Source of the DNA: Patescibacteria group bacterium
GTDB taxonomy: Bacteria > Patescibacteriota > Microgenomatia > UBA12405 > JAHJSD01
Assembly: GCA_018830585.1 (NCBI GenBank)
Contig: JAHJSD010000084.1
Span: 1 to 5,541, forward strand
DNA length: 5,541 nt
Reading direction: 5' to 3'
Made by a program: the position numbers and the translations under genes. Shown one piece after another: positions 1 to 4,862 of this stretch; the stretch's first letter is position 1, and each line of letters opens with the position of its first letter. A model generated the notes under the pieces. That model was not told the origin of the DNA, did no database searches, and was given only the letters and a program-made list of their open reading frames with translations.

Positions 1-1020
1 CTGCTCGACTCTTAGATTCTTATTAATCCTGTCTAAAGTTTTCTGATTAACCGACTCCAAGCCATAAAGCAAAAAGCGGAAACCTGCTTTGCCCATCAAC
101 AAATAGTCTTTCCGAGTTAGCCCGGAGTTAAAACGCATATTGCAACTGATTCTTACTTTTTTTTGATAACCCCTCTTAATCATTCCCCGACAGAACTCTC
201 TTAACCAATCGCCGACCGGAAAAGTGCCGGAATCATCCATAATTTCCCTGATTCCATAATTTTTGATTAGGTGCCCCACCTCATCCAAGGCCCTGCTGAC
301 ACTCATCGAGCGGAAGTTTTTGCCCGGATACAAAATGGTCCAGGCGCAGAAGGAACAGCGTCCCCACCAACAATCCCGGCCAAACATAGTATAGGTTCCC
401 GGAAGCCTTAAATAGTTGGCATTTTTATAAGCGTAGAGCTGCCAATGGGTCAGGTCTCTATCTATGAACGGAAGTTTGTCTAAATCATTATTTAACTCAA
501 AATGTCCGGTATTAGCTATTTTACTTTTTGTTTCTCGAAACCAAATGCCGGGTTCAAGTGTTTTGGTTTTACCAGTTAAGTAATTACAAAGATTCAGGAG
601 TAAAAAGTCGTAATTGCCTCCGGTTAAAATATAGTCAACTTTTGAGTTTTCAAAAGACTCCTCCGGTAACGCGGTAACATGATCGCCGGCAAGAACAATT
701 TTGATATCTGATATTTGAGATTTGATATTTGATATTATTTTCCAATGTTGCTTGACTACCGGAGTTTTTGTTTCTAAAAAGAGAAGATCCGGCTGGATTT
801 TCTTAAGATCGGCCAACCACTCTTGATAGTTTTGGCCTCCCCAGATGCCATCCAACCAGTAAACGTCAAATCCCGCTTTTTTTAATAAAGTCGCGCCATA
901 GGCCGGGACTACCGGGTAAGCCGTCCACGGGCTTTTCACCCACTGAAACTGCCGGTTTTGACCTAAACAAGCGTATCCCTTGCCCCCCTCAAAAGGCGGA
1001 TAACCAATCGCTATTTTCAT
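1..1020 (-). CDS. B12-binding-type radical SAM protein, 3' end cut off by the window edge
   Basis: The frame reads from ATG at 1020-1018 to the left edge without a stop, giving 340 residues of an incomplete protein. Residues 1-170 resemble the cobalamin-binding (Rossmann-like) domain of B12-dependent radical SAM enzymes: it begins MKIAIGYPPF, has an ETKTP stretch at 83-87, and AGDHVTALPEE at 111-121 matches the family's GGPHxTALPEE pattern. I see no DxHxxG cobalamin-ligand motif, which many members lack. The radical SAM core starts near 205. Its cluster cysteines are C217, C222 and C225 (CWWGRCSFC), so the spacing is CX4CX2C instead of the usual CX3CX2C. Later core motifs are present: DDSGTF at 262-267, CNMRF at 293-297 and GLES at 320-323. 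Such enzymes make radical methylations or rearrangements on lipids, cofactors, peptides or antibiotics; the substrate here is unknown. Residues 96-107 come from a heptamer DNA repeat. Family call is firm, function is not. Confidence 0.9.
   Translation of the reverse strand, partial: MKIAIGYPPFEGGKGYACLGQNRQFQWVKSPWTAYPVVPAYGATLLKKAGFDVYWLDGIWGGQNYQEWLADLKKIQPDLLFLETKTPVVKQHWKIISNIKSQISDIKIVLAGDHVTALPEESFENSKVDYILTGGNYDFLLLNLCNYLTGKTKTLEPGIWFRETKSKIANTGHFELNNDLDKLPFIDRDLTHWQLYAYKNANYLRLPGTYTMFGRDCWWGRCSFCAWTILYPGKNFRSMSVSRALDEVGHLIKNYGIREIMDDSGTFPVGDWLREFCRGMIKRGYQKKVRISCNMRFNSGLTRKDYLLMGKAGFRFLLYGLESVNQKTLDRINKNLRVEQ
700..734 (+). repeat. In-gene heptamer tandem repeat, five TTTGATA-like units
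   Basis: Five consecutive 7-bp units read TTTGATA, TCTGATA, TTTGAGA, TTTGATA and TTTGATA on the + strand, antisense to the radical SAM gene. In the coding direction they give the peptide ISNIKSQISDIK (residues 96-107), between the ETKTP segment and the AGDHVT motif of the B12-type domain. The frame stays open through the array. A related array lies at 4088-4115 in the second radical SAM gene, in the same orientation. Confidence 0.9.
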
Positions 1021-1027
1021 TGTTTTG

Positions 1028-1056
1028 AGTATAGCTAAAAAAGAGAGAAAATTGAA
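1028..1056 (-). promoter_or_regulatory. Predicted promoter of the B12-type radical SAM gene, leaderless
   Basis: On the minus strand TATACT (1033-1028) is followed by 7 nt, CAAAACA, and then the ATG at 1020. A weak -35-like TTCAAT (1056-1051, three of six matches to TTGACA) sits exactly 17 nt upstream of the -10. Transcription normally starts about 7 nt after a -10, so the mRNA would begin at or next to the start codon. There is no Shine-Dalgarno sequence in front of this ATG. A 12-bp perfect palindrome, TTGAAGCTTCAA (1052-1063), overlaps the -35 area and could be an operator, though nothing else supports that. Confidence 0.55.
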
Positions 1057-1130
1057 GCTTCAAGTCCTACCGCGTCATTCCGCGGCTCTCCATCGCTAAA
1101 GGCTAAGAACGGCGAAGGAGGAACAAGGCT

Positions 1131-1244
1131 ATGAATTTCCACGAAGGTGAATTACCCGTTAAAAAAATGCCGACCACCCCCGGGGAGCCAAAACACACCC
1201 CGGGGGTGCTTATACAGATAGCCAAAGATGACCTACCATCCTAA
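1131..1244 (+). CDS. Candidate small ORF of 37 codons with a strong Shine-Dalgarno sequence
   Basis: ATG at 1131 opens a frame of 37 codons ending in TAA at 1242-1244. The perfect Shine-Dalgarno hexamer AGGAGG (1116-1121) lies 9 nt upstream, a good spacing, while none of the large genes with their own promoter here has one. The peptide begins MNFHEGELPVKKMPTTPGEP and ends with AKDDLPS. It is hydrophilic, proline-rich in the middle, lacks cysteine, and has no signal peptide or membrane segment. I recognise no family. The middle codons coincide with the GC-rich hairpin at 1175-1208, so the open frame could be a by-product of a palindrome in non-coding DNA, and no clear promoter precedes it. It could be a small protein, a leader peptide for the glycosyltransferase gene, or nothing; chance is a serious alternative. 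Confidence 0.3.
   Translation: MNFHEGELPVKKMPTTPGEPKHTPGVLIQIAKDDLPS
1175..1208. repeat. GC-rich perfect hairpin, 11-bp stem
   Basis: CACCCCCGGGG (1175-1185) pairs perfectly with CCCCGGGGGTG (1198-1208) around a 12-nt loop. On the + strand no T-run follows. On the minus strand the stem is followed, after seven bases, by seven T residues (1167-1161), which looks like an intrinsic terminator facing left. No leftward gene ends here, so a terminator role would only stop antisense transcription coming from the glycosyltransferase side. It may instead be an RNA structure in a transcript of the gap. Confidence 0.6.
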
Positions 1245-1311
1245 GGAATTAGTAAAAACCAAATAGTCTATGGAACCCCACAGATAAAGCCCGTGATCTT
1301 CTTGGTTCATG

Positions 1312-1317
1312 TATAAT
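1312..1317 (+). promoter_or_regulatory. Predicted -10 element of the first glycosyltransferase gene
   Basis: A consensus TATAAT is followed by the six bases TCTTTT and then ATG at 1324. This is the same 6-7 nt spacing seen at the other promoters in the window and places the transcription start at the start codon. The upstream in-frame ATG (1309-1311) directly abuts the hexamer and would lie outside the mRNA, which is the main reason for choosing 1324 as the start. No convincing -35 element is seen. Confidence 0.6.
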
Positions 1318-1323
1318 TCTTTT

Positions 1324-2352
1324 ATGAAATCGGTCAGCGTGATCATGGCGACTTTAAACAGCGAAAAGACTTTAGGGCGCTGCCTGAAAAGTGTCCGGGG
1401 GCAAAATTACGACCAAAGCAAAATCGAAATTCTCTGCGCCGACGGCGGCTCCACCGACCAAACCCACAAAATCATTAAAAAATATCAAGGAACCGTTGTC
1501 CCGGAAAACAGCGGCAGTCCTGAGGGGGCTAAATCTTTTGCTCTGAAAAAAGCCAAAAACGAAATCATCTTGGAGGTTGATGACGATAATGTCCTTCCTA
1601 ATAAAAACTGGTTAACCCGAATGGTTTCTTATTTTGACAAAGAGCCAAAGATCACCGGCGTTTACCCCCGGAGATACCGCCACAGGCGGTCTGACAAGCC
1701 CTTAAACCGATACTTTTCCCTTTTTGGTGTTAACGACCCTGTGGCCTATTTCTTAGGACGGGCTGACCGCCAGTCATACTATTCTTCGGAGTGGAAGTTA
1801 GCCGGAGACGCCGAAGACAAAGGTGATTATTTTTTGGTGAGATTTAACCGCGATAACCTGCCTACTGTTGGCGCTAACGGCTTTTTGATTAAAAGAGAGT
1901 TGTTGCTTAAAGCTAAAGTAGACCCTAAACACTTTTTCCATATCGACGTTAACATGGATTTGGTTAAGAAAGGTTATTGCCAATACGCTGTCGTTAAAAA
2001 TGATATCTTCCATATTAGCGGAGAAAGGTTCTGGCATTTTTTTAAAAAAAGAAAAAAATATATGGAAAATCTTTATCTAAAAGATTTATCCTTCAGGAGA
2101 TACTTTCTTTATCAAAAAGATAGGGACCGAAAAAAAATCATTGCCTACTCTTTTTACGCTTTAACCCTGATCGGGCCAACGATTGAGTCAATTAGAGGCT
2201 TTGTTAAGATCCCGGATCCTGCCTGGTTTTTACACCCGATTATTTGTTTTTTAATCTTTTGGATTTATTTTTTCTCAACGGTCAACTGGCAAACCTGGAA
2301 TTATTTGGGAACAGTGAAAAAGGTTCTGAAAAAGAGGAGAGGGTTATTCTGA
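1324..2352 (+). CDS. Family 2 glycosyltransferase with C-terminal membrane segments
   Basis: The 342-residue protein transfers a sugar from a nucleotide-activated donor, probably at the inner face of the cytoplasmic membrane. The GT-A fold starts at once with KSVSVIMATLN (2-12). ADGGSTD (39-45) is the family's DxGSTD loop, and VDDDNV (85-90) carries the aspartates (86-88) that act as the metal and nucleotide-sugar binding DxD. GANGFLIKR (183-191) is the usual acceptor-side motif, and D208 in HIDVN is a candidate catalytic base. Two hydrophobic stretches near 272-288 and 301-322 probably anchor the C-terminus, followed by a basic tail (KKVLKKRRG). The start at 1324, not the in-frame ATG at 1309, fits both the family N-terminus and the -10 position. 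The last codons and the TGA stop lie in the first base pairs of a repeat element (2343-2352). Acceptor and sugar cannot be predicted. Confidence 0.9.
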   Translation: MKSVSVIMATLNSEKTLGRCLKSVRGQNYDQSKIEILCADGGSTDQTHKIIKKYQGTVVPENSGSPEGAKSFALKKAKNEIILEVDDDNVLPNKNWLTRMVSYFDKEPKITGVYPRRYRHRRSDKPLNRYFSLFGVNDPVAYFLGRADRQSYYSSEWKLAGDAEDKGDYFLVRFNRDNLPTVGANGFLIKRELLLKAKVDPKHFFHIDVNMDLVKKGYCQYAVVKNDIFHISGERFWHFFKKRKKYMENLYLKDLSFRRYFLYQKDRDRKKIIAYSFYALTLIGPTIESIRGFVKIPDPAWFLHPIICFLIFWIYFFSTVNWQTWNYLGTVKKVLKKRRGLF

Positions 2353-2467
2353 GCGAAGCCCTGTACCGACTGGTACGAGGGAATTCCAACTACAAAGAAT
2401 CCCCTTTTGGAGGGCAAGTTGCCGAAGATCCGGGGATTCTTCTCTCCCCGAGGGAGATCAGAATGAC
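2343..2467. repeat. Mosaic repeat element 1 with terminal and internal inverted repeats
   Basis: The ends are GTTATTCTGA (2343-2352) and TCAGAATGAC (2458-2467), inverted repeats matching at nine of ten positions. Inside, AAGAATCCCC (2395-2404) pairs perfectly with GGGGATTCTT (2432-2441), and TCTCCC/GGGAGA (2443-2448, 2452-2457) forms a three-base-loop hairpin. A small hairpin GTACC-GACT-GGTAC lies at 2363-2376. The element overlaps the end of the glycosyltransferase gene and has no open frame that looks like a protein. It belongs to the same family as the next element: 2432-2468 matches 2571-2607 at 34 of 37 positions. Confidence 0.75.
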
Positions 2468-2509
2468 GGTGAACGAGAGGATTCTTCTCTTGAGGAGTTC
2501 CACCCACCC

Positions 2510-2606
2510 GTCATCCTGAGGAGTTCTGATGACGAAGGATCCCGTCGAGAGAGCAAATTACCCGTTCCATGGGGATCCTTCTCTCCCTGAGGGAGATCAG
2601 GATGAC
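2510..2606. repeat. Mosaic repeat element 2 with perfect 10-bp terminal inverted repeats
   Basis: GTCATCCTGA (2510-2519) is the exact reverse complement of TCAGGATGAC (2597-2606). Nested inside, AAGGATCCC (2535-2543) pairs with GGGATCCTT (2572-2580), and TCTCCC-TGA-GGGAGA (2582-2596) forms a tight hairpin. The roughly 97-nt unit could fold as one long imperfect hairpin. Where its inner stem differs from element 1 (GGATCC against GAATCC), both arms have changed together. No coding capacity is apparent. Confidence 0.75.
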
Positions 2607-2786
2607 GAGATGATCGACGAGGAATCCTTTTACCGTCTGTAGTATGGGGATAAAATTCTTCCCCATTCGACGAATTCAGGGTCAGAATGACGAGGTTGCT
2701 CCGGCAATCACCCCTATCCCGACCAAAGAAGAACGCGCTTCGCTGCCTGCCTGTCGGTTTACCCGCCGGTAGGAGGGCAGGCAGGT
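2607..2786. repeat. Repeat-derived spacer with short hairpins
   Basis: No gene is seen here. TGGGGA (2645-2650) pairs with TCCCCA (2660-2665). A lone copy of the element end TCAGAATGAC (2682-2691) begins a stretch in which 2684-2705 matches 2874-2895 at 20 of 22 positions. CCTGCCTG (2746-2753) pairs with CAGGCAGG (2778-2785) around a 24-nt loop; this is a split version of the palindromes found downstream. Confidence 0.55.
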
Positions 2787-2865
2787 CCCCTCGAGAGAGC
2801 AAATTACTAATTCCACGGGGACCTGCCTGCCGGCAGGCAGGTTCTTCGCTCTGCTCAGAATGACG
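2787..2865. repeat. 79-bp direct repeat, copy A, containing a 22-bp palindrome
   Basis: This copy matches 2928-3006 at 76 of 79 positions with no gaps (offset 141). It contains a perfect 22-bp palindrome at 2821-2842 whose half-site is ACCTGCCTGCC, and ends with the family terminus TCAGAATGACG. Its first half (CTCGAGAGAGCAAATTA) also resembles 2543-2560 in element 2. Confidence 0.85.
2821..2842. repeat. Perfect 22-bp GC-rich palindrome
   Basis: Half-site ACCTGCCTGCC is followed directly by its reverse complement with no spacer, so the DNA could extrude a cruciform and RNA of either strand would form a loop-poor hairpin. A T-poor sequence follows on both sides, so a simple intrinsic terminator is not indicated. 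Confidence 0.9.
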
Positions 2866-2896
2866 GTGGAGATAGAATGACCGGGTTGCTCCGGCC

Positions 2897-3005
2897 GTCA
2901 TCCTGAGGAAGTTTGACGACGAAGGATCCCCTCGGGAGAGCAAGTTACTAATTCCACGGGAACCTGCCTGCCGGCAGGCAGGTTCTTCGCTCTGCTCAGA
3001 ATGAC
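2897..3005. repeat. Mosaic repeat element 3, bounded by family inverted repeats
   Basis: It starts with GTCATCCTGA (2897-2906) and ends with TCAGAATGAC (2996-3005), nine of ten positions being complementary. GGATCC (2924-2929) corresponds to the inner left arm of element 2, but where element 2 has the right arm this copy carries the GGCAGG palindrome, as though modules had been exchanged. Copy B of the 79-bp direct repeat fills most of it. Confidence 0.7.
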
Positions 3006-3006
3006 G
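2928..3006. repeat. 79-bp direct repeat, copy B
   Basis: This is the second copy of 2787-2865, with three substitutions. The change at the palindrome edge (G to A at 2961) extends the palindrome symmetrically to 24 bp in this copy. Confidence 0.85.
2961..2984. repeat. Perfect 24-bp GC-rich palindrome
   Basis: Half-site AACCTGCCTGCC is followed directly by its reverse complement. It is one base longer on each side than the copy at 2821-2842. Confidence 0.9.
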
Positions 3007-3064
3007 AGAGAAGAGACGCCTCGCTTATTTTGGATAATCACGACCCAAGGCCGGATTAATTAAC

Positions 3065-3112
3065 TCAATTTCACCTCCGAGGAATCAAAGCCTACCTCGG
3101 AGGAGAAATTGA
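3065..3112. terminator. Long hairpin downstream of the leftward operon, possible terminator or RNA element
   Basis: The arms 3065-3082 (TCAATTTCACCTCCGAGG) and 3095-3112 (CCTCGGAGGAGAAATTGA) pair at 17 of 18 positions, with one A-A mismatch and a 12-nt loop. It begins 43 nt beyond the methyltransferase stop in the leftward direction, and the rightward glycosyltransferase ends about 700 nt away, so it lies where the leftward transcript would end. No T-run follows the stem on either strand, which argues against a standard Rho-independent terminator. It may protect the mRNA 3' end, or be another repeat. A weaker outer pairing, AGAAGAGAC (3009-3017) with GTCTCTTCT (3139-3147), encloses it. Confidence 0.5.
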
Positions 3113-3155
3113 CCTCCCTTTACGGCTCCTCCGGCAAAGTCTCTTCTTAAAATTT

Positions 3156-3815
3156 TCAGGCCTTTTTTTGGACAATCACTTCCCAAAAATTAACCCATCG
3201 CCTTAGAAAATAGGGCGCGTTTTTCAAAAACAGATAAAAAGATCCGCCGTTAATGCCAAGGACAAAGCCGTTGATAGTAATTTTACTGTTTCGGAACTTA
3301 GATTTTAACAAAAGCTGCCGGATATCTTCTTCCGTGTATTCTCTTAAATGGTCATGATAAGGAAATTTTCTTGGCCCTTTAAAAAGACCTCTGATTCTTT
3401 CGGAAAACCTAAGCCTGTTTGGAGTGATAAAAAAGAAATAACCATTGTCTTTAAGGATTTTATAAGTTTGATTTAGACAAGAAAGATCGTCTTTGACATG
3501 TTCAATCACGTGGGAAGCAAAAACTAAATTAAAGCGATTGTCTTTGAAAATTTTAGTTAAATCACCCCAATCACCGTTGTTTATCTTTATGTTTAAGCCT
3601 TTTAATTTAGAAGCCTTAGGAATAGATTTCTTAAACTTTTCCAAGCCTGTCAAGTGGCAGCAACGAGAAGCTAAGTCCTTGGTCTTTTTTAAATTAGAAC
3701 TGCCGATTTCTAAAACCTTATCCCCGGATCGAACAATTTTTTGGTATTGATTAAGATGATGAAGCCAGTCGTAGTGATAACTATTATTACCGATGTAGAA
3801 AAATTTATTATTCAT
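3156..3815 (-). CDS. Class I SAM-dependent methyltransferase
   Basis: The 219-residue protein has the Methyltransf_11/23-type fold and moves a methyl group from S-adenosylmethionine to an unknown acceptor. Motif I is VLEIGSSN (34-41), where the usual glycine-rich GxGxG is reduced to GSS. E59 in GLEKF is placed to hold the SAM ribose, and FASHVIEHV (99-107) with ITPNR are the motifs after strands 4 and 5. HLREYTEED near the C-terminus is typical of small-molecule and glycan methyltransferases of this group. The frame is open up to an ATG at 3923, but that start would overlap the upstream gene by 107 nt. ATG at 3815 lies one base after the radical SAM stop (TAG-A-ATG), with a weak GGA five bases upstream, so translation is probably coupled. 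Being in an operon with a radical SAM/SPASM-like gene and near glycosyltransferases suggests glycan modification, but this is inference. Confidence 0.85.
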   Translation of the reverse strand: MNNKFFYIGNNSYHYDWLHHLNQYQKIVRSGDKVLEIGSSNLKKTKDLASRCCHLTGLEKFKKSIPKASKLKGLNIKINNGDWGDLTKIFKDNRFNLVFASHVIEHVKDDLSCLNQTYKILKDNGYFFFITPNRLRFSERIRGLFKGPRKFPYHDHLREYTEEDIRQLLLKSKFRNSKITINGFVLGINGGSFYLFLKNAPYFLRRWVNFWEVIVQKKA

Positions 3816-3816
3816 T

Positions 3817-4842
3817 CTAATCCAAGCTTCTGGGCAAAAACCAATCAACCCCTCCTTGATAGGGGAAGTTGCATTGTTTACAAATTTCGGGTAAACAATC
3901 TTGTCTATACTTAAGGCTGGCATCTTGAAAACTCTTTAAAATCTTTGATTTCCTGATCTGTTCAAAAGAATGGGTCCTGACATTCCCCAAAATAAATTTT
4001 GATTCGTAATCCCGGCAACAGATAACAAAATTACCGGAAGAATCTATCATAAACGTATGCCAAAGCGCCCGGCAAGGGTAAACAATATTTGACCTTTGAC
4101 CTTTGAGATTTGAGATTTCTTTTATTCCTCCGCCCCATTGATGGGGGATAGAAACGGTAACAGAATCTACCTTTTTTCGCCAATCGGCTAAGTATTTTCT
4201 CAAACCACGACTGTTCTCGTCTAAAACAATTAAGGAAACTTGTAACCAAGGCAATCGGCGGCCTGATTTTTTTCTAATCTTGATTAAATAATCGATATTT
4301 TTCATAGTTCTGTCAAAATTCAACCCCATTATCCGGTGATATTCTTTCGCGTCAGCGCCGTTAAAACTGATGTTGACTTCCTCCGGGCCAAGCAAAATTA
4401 ACTTTTCGGAAATCTTTTTCGTCAACAGAGAAGCGTTGGTGTAAACCCTGAGCGGAAAGCCTAATTTTTTAAGCTTTTCTACCCGGCCGACAAATTGAGG
4501 GTCGGTTAAGGGTTCGCCCATTCCGCTTAAAAAAATTTTGTTGATGGCAAGTTTTTCTTGTTTCACCCTTTCGATTATTTTTTCAAAAATCTCAGAGTCC
4601 ATAATTTTTTTAGCCCGTTTCATGATCCGATAAGGACACATCAAACAAGAAGCGTTGCAAAGATTGGCGTTTTCGATAATTAGGTTAAACAGTCCTTGTT
4701 TGTCCGAAACTATCTGCCGAAAGATTCTTTTTGAAACAAGCTCCCGATAAACCGGCAAACCGGTTATTTTTTTAAAAATAAAGCCGCCGAAAGAGGAAGA
4801 GGAAAAAAACAACTTGGCTTGCCTGATTAAAAAATCTCTCAT
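3817..4842 (-). CDS. Radical SAM protein with SPASM-like C-terminal cysteine domain
   Basis: The 341-residue protein has the canonical cluster motif CNASCLMC (C62, C66, C69; CX3CX2C) for the SAM-cleaving 4Fe-4S cluster. GMGEP (107-111) is the family's GGEP SAM-binding motif, and SFNGAD (159-164) is the core strand-5 region. The C-terminal part carries C257, then GNFVICC (270-276), then C316, C321 and C324, an arrangement like SPASM or twitch domains that bind one or two auxiliary clusters. Members modify peptides, sugars or other small molecules; the target is unknown. Residues 1-50 form a basic, partly hydrophobic extension before the core. Residues 243-252 come from a heptamer DNA repeat. 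ATG at 4842 is the only reasonable start, since an in-frame TAG lies at 4857-4855. The gene heads an operon with the methyltransferase and shares its promoter region with the divergent glycosyltransferase. Confidence 0.9.
   Translation of the reverse strand: MRDFLIRQAKLFFSSSSFGGFIFKKITGLPVYRELVSKRIFRQIVSDKQGLFNLIIENANLCNASCLMCPYRIMKRAKKIMDSEIFEKIIERVKQEKLAINKIFLSGMGEPLTDPQFVGRVEKLKKLGFPLRVYTNASLLTKKISEKLILLGPEEVNISFNGADAKEYHRIMGLNFDRTMKNIDYLIKIRKKSGRRLPWLQVSLIVLDENSRGLRKYLADWRKKVDSVTVSIPHQWGGGIKEISNLKGQRSNIVYPCRALWHTFMIDSSGNFVICCRDYESKFILGNVRTHSFEQIRKSKILKSFQDASLKYRQDCLPEICKQCNFPYQGGVDWFLPRSLD
4088..4115 (+). repeat. In-gene heptamer tandem repeat, four TTTGANN units
   Basis: The units are TTTGACC, TTTGACC, TTTGAGA and TTTGAGA on the + strand, antisense to the radical SAM/SPASM gene. 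They encode residues of the segment ISNLKGQRSN (243-252), a linker just before the first C-terminal cysteine. The core TTTGA and period are the same as at 700-734. Confidence 0.85.
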
Positions 4843-4848
4843 TCCTTT

Positions 4849-4856
4849 AGTATACT
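4849..4856. promoter_or_regulatory. Palindromic bidirectional -10 element shared by two divergent genes
   Basis: AGTATACT is a perfect 8-bp palindrome, so TATACT occurs on the + strand (4851-4856) and on the minus strand (4854-4849), the two overlapping by four base pairs. On each strand exactly six bases separate the hexamer from the start codon: ATTGAT before GTG (4863) and AAAGGA before ATG (4842). Both transcripts would therefore be leaderless or nearly so, and RNA polymerase could open only one direction at a time. The minus-strand AAAGGA is too close to the ATG for normal Shine-Dalgarno use. A TTGACG on the minus strand (4873-4868) is only 13 nt from the -10, so it is a doubtful -35. 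Confidence 0.6.
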
Positions 4857-4862
4857 ATTGAT

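Larger units (their letters stand above)
1021..1308. other. Divergent intergenic region with small hairpins and possible repeat relics
   Basis: This 288-nt stretch separates two divergently read genes. Besides the left-hand promoter it holds a short hairpin, CCGCG-TCATTC-CGCGG (1070-1085), a strong GC-rich hairpin (1175-1208) and a candidate small ORF (1131-1244). The GTCATTC at 1074-1080 and AATTACCCGTT at 1150-1160 also occur in the repeat mosaic (the latter at 2556-2566), so part of this gap may be a decayed copy of that family. No tRNA or other known RNA gene was recognised. Confidence 0.5.

Noticed and set aside
1161..1208. Intrinsic terminator for a real gene (minus strand)
   Set aside because: The hairpin plus seven-T run faces left, but no leftward gene lies upstream of it, so no transcript that it would end is known.
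1309..1323. Upstream ATG as start of the first glycosyltransferase
   Set aside because: This ATG abuts the TATAAT -10 hexamer and would not be in the transcript. The family N-terminus (KSVSVI) fits the start at 1324.
2244..2519. 91-residue open frame on the + strand overlapping the glycosyltransferase end
   Set aside because: It overlaps a well-supported gene in another frame and then continues into repeat DNA.
2458..2943. 161-residue open frame on the minus strand
   Set aside because: It runs through the repeat mosaic and its product is made of translated repeats (LRMT, LLSRGD and HSEQSEE stretches, low complexity). It has no promoter or ribosome binding site and no domain-like pattern.
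2343..3006. CRISPR array
   Set aside because: Repeat units are internally palindromic, unequal in length and irregularly spaced, with no regular spacers of similar size and no cas genes.
2343..3155. Complete insertion sequence
   Set aside because: No transposase frame or remnant is visible; only terminal inverted repeat-like motifs of short units are present.
3816..3923. Methyltransferase starting at 3923
   Set aside because: It would overlap the end of the radical SAM gene by 107 nt. The first 36 residues translate the cysteine-rich C-terminal region of that gene in another frame, while ATG 3815 follows its stop by one base.
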